Positions 43,089 through 43,849 of a stretch of DNA of 43,849 nt are shown here, one piece after another; position 1 is the stretch's first letter; each line of letters starts with the position of its first letter. The position numbers and the translations under genes were made by a program. Under the pieces are notes generated by a model that was given only the letters and a program-made list of their open reading frames with translations, was not told the origin of the DNA and did not search any database. Source of the DNA: Alphaproteobacteria bacterium UBA828 (GTDB lineage Bacteria > Pseudomonadota > Alphaproteobacteria > UBA828); contig DBHM01000015.1 in assembly GCA_002296185.1 (NCBI GenBank), forward strand, positions 34,899 to 78,747, read 5' to 3'.

Positions 43089-43807
43089 CAGTTGAGTATG
43101 ATGGTAAGCCATTTGTGGGGTGGCAAAAACAAAAAAATGGTTTATCAATTCAAGAGTCCATTGAAGATGCAGCATGTGCTTTCAGTGGAGAAAAAACTAA
43201 TGTGTATGGTGCCGGTCGTACAGATTCTGGTGTACATGCTACAGGACAAGTATGTCATTTAGACTTTCAAAAGAGTTATGACGTAGCTGTTATTCAAAGT
43301 GCTATAAATGCACATTTACGGCCAGCGACCATCAGCATACTAAGTGTTCATGCTACAAATGATAATTTTGATTCTCGCCGCGATGCGAAAGCACGCACTT
43401 ATCGTTACAAAATAATAAATCGCCGAGCACCTTTAGCTATAGAGTCAGGAAGAGCTTGGTGGTGCCCAGTATCCCTAAATTCAAAAAAAATGGAAAATGC
43501 TACCCCTTATCTTTTAGGCCAACATGATTTCAGCACATTCCGTGCAAAAGAATGTCAAGCAGCCTCACCAATAAAAACTCTTGATCTTTTGACAGTTGAA
43601 CATTTTCAAGATGAAATAATTATTACCACCAAGGCACGTTCTTTTCTACACAAACAAGTCCGCAATATAGTGGGTGCCTTATACTTGGTAGGTAAGGGCA
43701 GTTGGACTGAAAAGAATTTAAAAACCGCGCTAGAATCAAAAAACCGTCAGGAGGGCGGACCAACTGCTCCTCCTGACGGTCTTTATCTGACTAAGGTTGA
43801 TTATTAG
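43070..43807 (+). CDS. truA: tRNA pseudouridine(38-40) synthase
   Basis: This 245-residue enzyme makes pseudouridine at positions 38-40 of tRNA anticodon stems. The catalytic aspartate is D52 in GAGRTDSGVHATGQ; further family blocks are YKLTVEYDGKPFVGWQ, HDFSTFRAKECQA, ARSFLHKQVRNIVGALYLVG and GGPTAPPDGLYL. Length is normal. It ends the def-fmt-truA operon with a 19-bp overlap with fmt. A 12-bp inverted repeat lies inside its last codons. Confidence 0.97.
   Translation: MPRYKLTVEYDGKPFVGWQKQKNGLSIQESIEDAACAFSGEKTNVYGAGRTDSGVHATGQVCHLDFQKSYDVAVIQSAINAHLRPATISILSVHATNDNFDSRRDAKARTYRYKIINRRAPLAIESGRAWWCPVSLNSKKMENATPYLLGQHDFSTFRAKECQAASPIKTLDLLTVEHFQDEIIITTKARSFLHKQVRNIVGALYLVGKGSWTEKNLKTALESKNRQEGGPTAPPDGLYLTKVDY
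43743..43780. repeat. 12-bp inverted repeat inside the truA 3' end
   Basis: ACCGTCAGGAGG (43743-43754) and CCTCCTGACGGT (43769-43780) are perfect complements around a 14-nt loop. The GC-rich hairpin lies in the coding region for the conserved GGPTAPPDGL motif, 27 bp before the end of the gene. No T tract follows, so it is not a standard terminator. Confidence 0.55.
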
Positions 43808-43849
43808 CCTTAAATCTATCTTTTTCGCTTAGCGGCTGTTTTCCGCTTA

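Noticed and set aside
43831..43847. Hairpin AGCGG-CTGTTTT-CCGCT after truA
   Set aside because: Stem of 5 bp at the very end of the window; whether a T tract follows cannot be seen, so no terminator is called.
1..43849. CRISPR array, insertion sequence, prophage or toxin-antitoxin pair
   Set aside because: No spaced direct repeats of CRISPR type, no transposase or integrase motif, and no phage or toxin-antitoxin genes were seen on either strand.

Overview
The window looks like a chromosomal segment of an AT-rich alphaproteobacterium, probably a marine lineage related to SAR116 or Rhodospirillales. The evidence is synteny and gene content: pckA near a chvI-chvG two-component pair; a c-type cytochrome / kdsB / pheA / nudC block; and the small SRP RNA followed by dnaX-ybaB-recR, rmuC and def-fmt-truA. 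The lineage is an inference from gene order and AT richness, not from a phylogenetic marker search.

Positions 1-17,700 are an accessory and metabolic region. It holds two luciferase-like flavin oxidoreductases, an M20 N-carbamoyl-amino-acid hydrolase type amidohydrolase, two 2-oxoglutarate/Fe(II) oxygenases of different families, a class III CoA-transferase, an acyl-CoA synthetase, a class I glutamine amidotransferase whose true start appears to be an ATT codon, and two divergent pxpB-pxpC (AHS1-AHS2) pairs in opposite orientation. Between these pairs sits a sugar-formyltransferase / polysaccharide-deacetylase pair. The region suggests uptake-and-breakdown chemistry for small nitrogen-containing organics plus a little surface-glycan modification. 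A tRNA-Arg(CCG) at 14526-14595 is about 7 nt too short and lacks a variable loop. An ABC ATPase and a metallo-hydrolase, coupled by an ATGA overlap, follow on the minus strand.

Positions 17,800-31,700 hold polA behind a CHCC zinc-finger protein, pckA, a MATE exporter, chvI-chvG, an SDR dehydrogenase, a pterin carbinolamine dehydratase, a Bax-inhibitor-1 family membrane protein and a two-subunit 2-oxoacid:ferredoxin oxidoreductase. The hprK/PTS genes that usually follow chvG in alphaproteobacteria are not here.

Positions 31,800-43,849 are mostly housekeeping: an isochorismatase-like hydrolase, manC, a membrane-anchored cytochrome c, kdsB-pheA, nudC, the SRP RNA, dnaX (GTG start, with an A8 run at the tau/gamma boundary), ybaB-recR, rmuC and def-fmt-truA.

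I saw no CRISPR array, insertion sequence, prophage or obvious defence system. The best leads are the shortened tRNA, the ATT-initiated amidotransferase, the duplicated pxpBC pairs without pxpA, and the possible gamma-producing slippage site in dnaX. None of these amounts to a clearly new multi-gene system.
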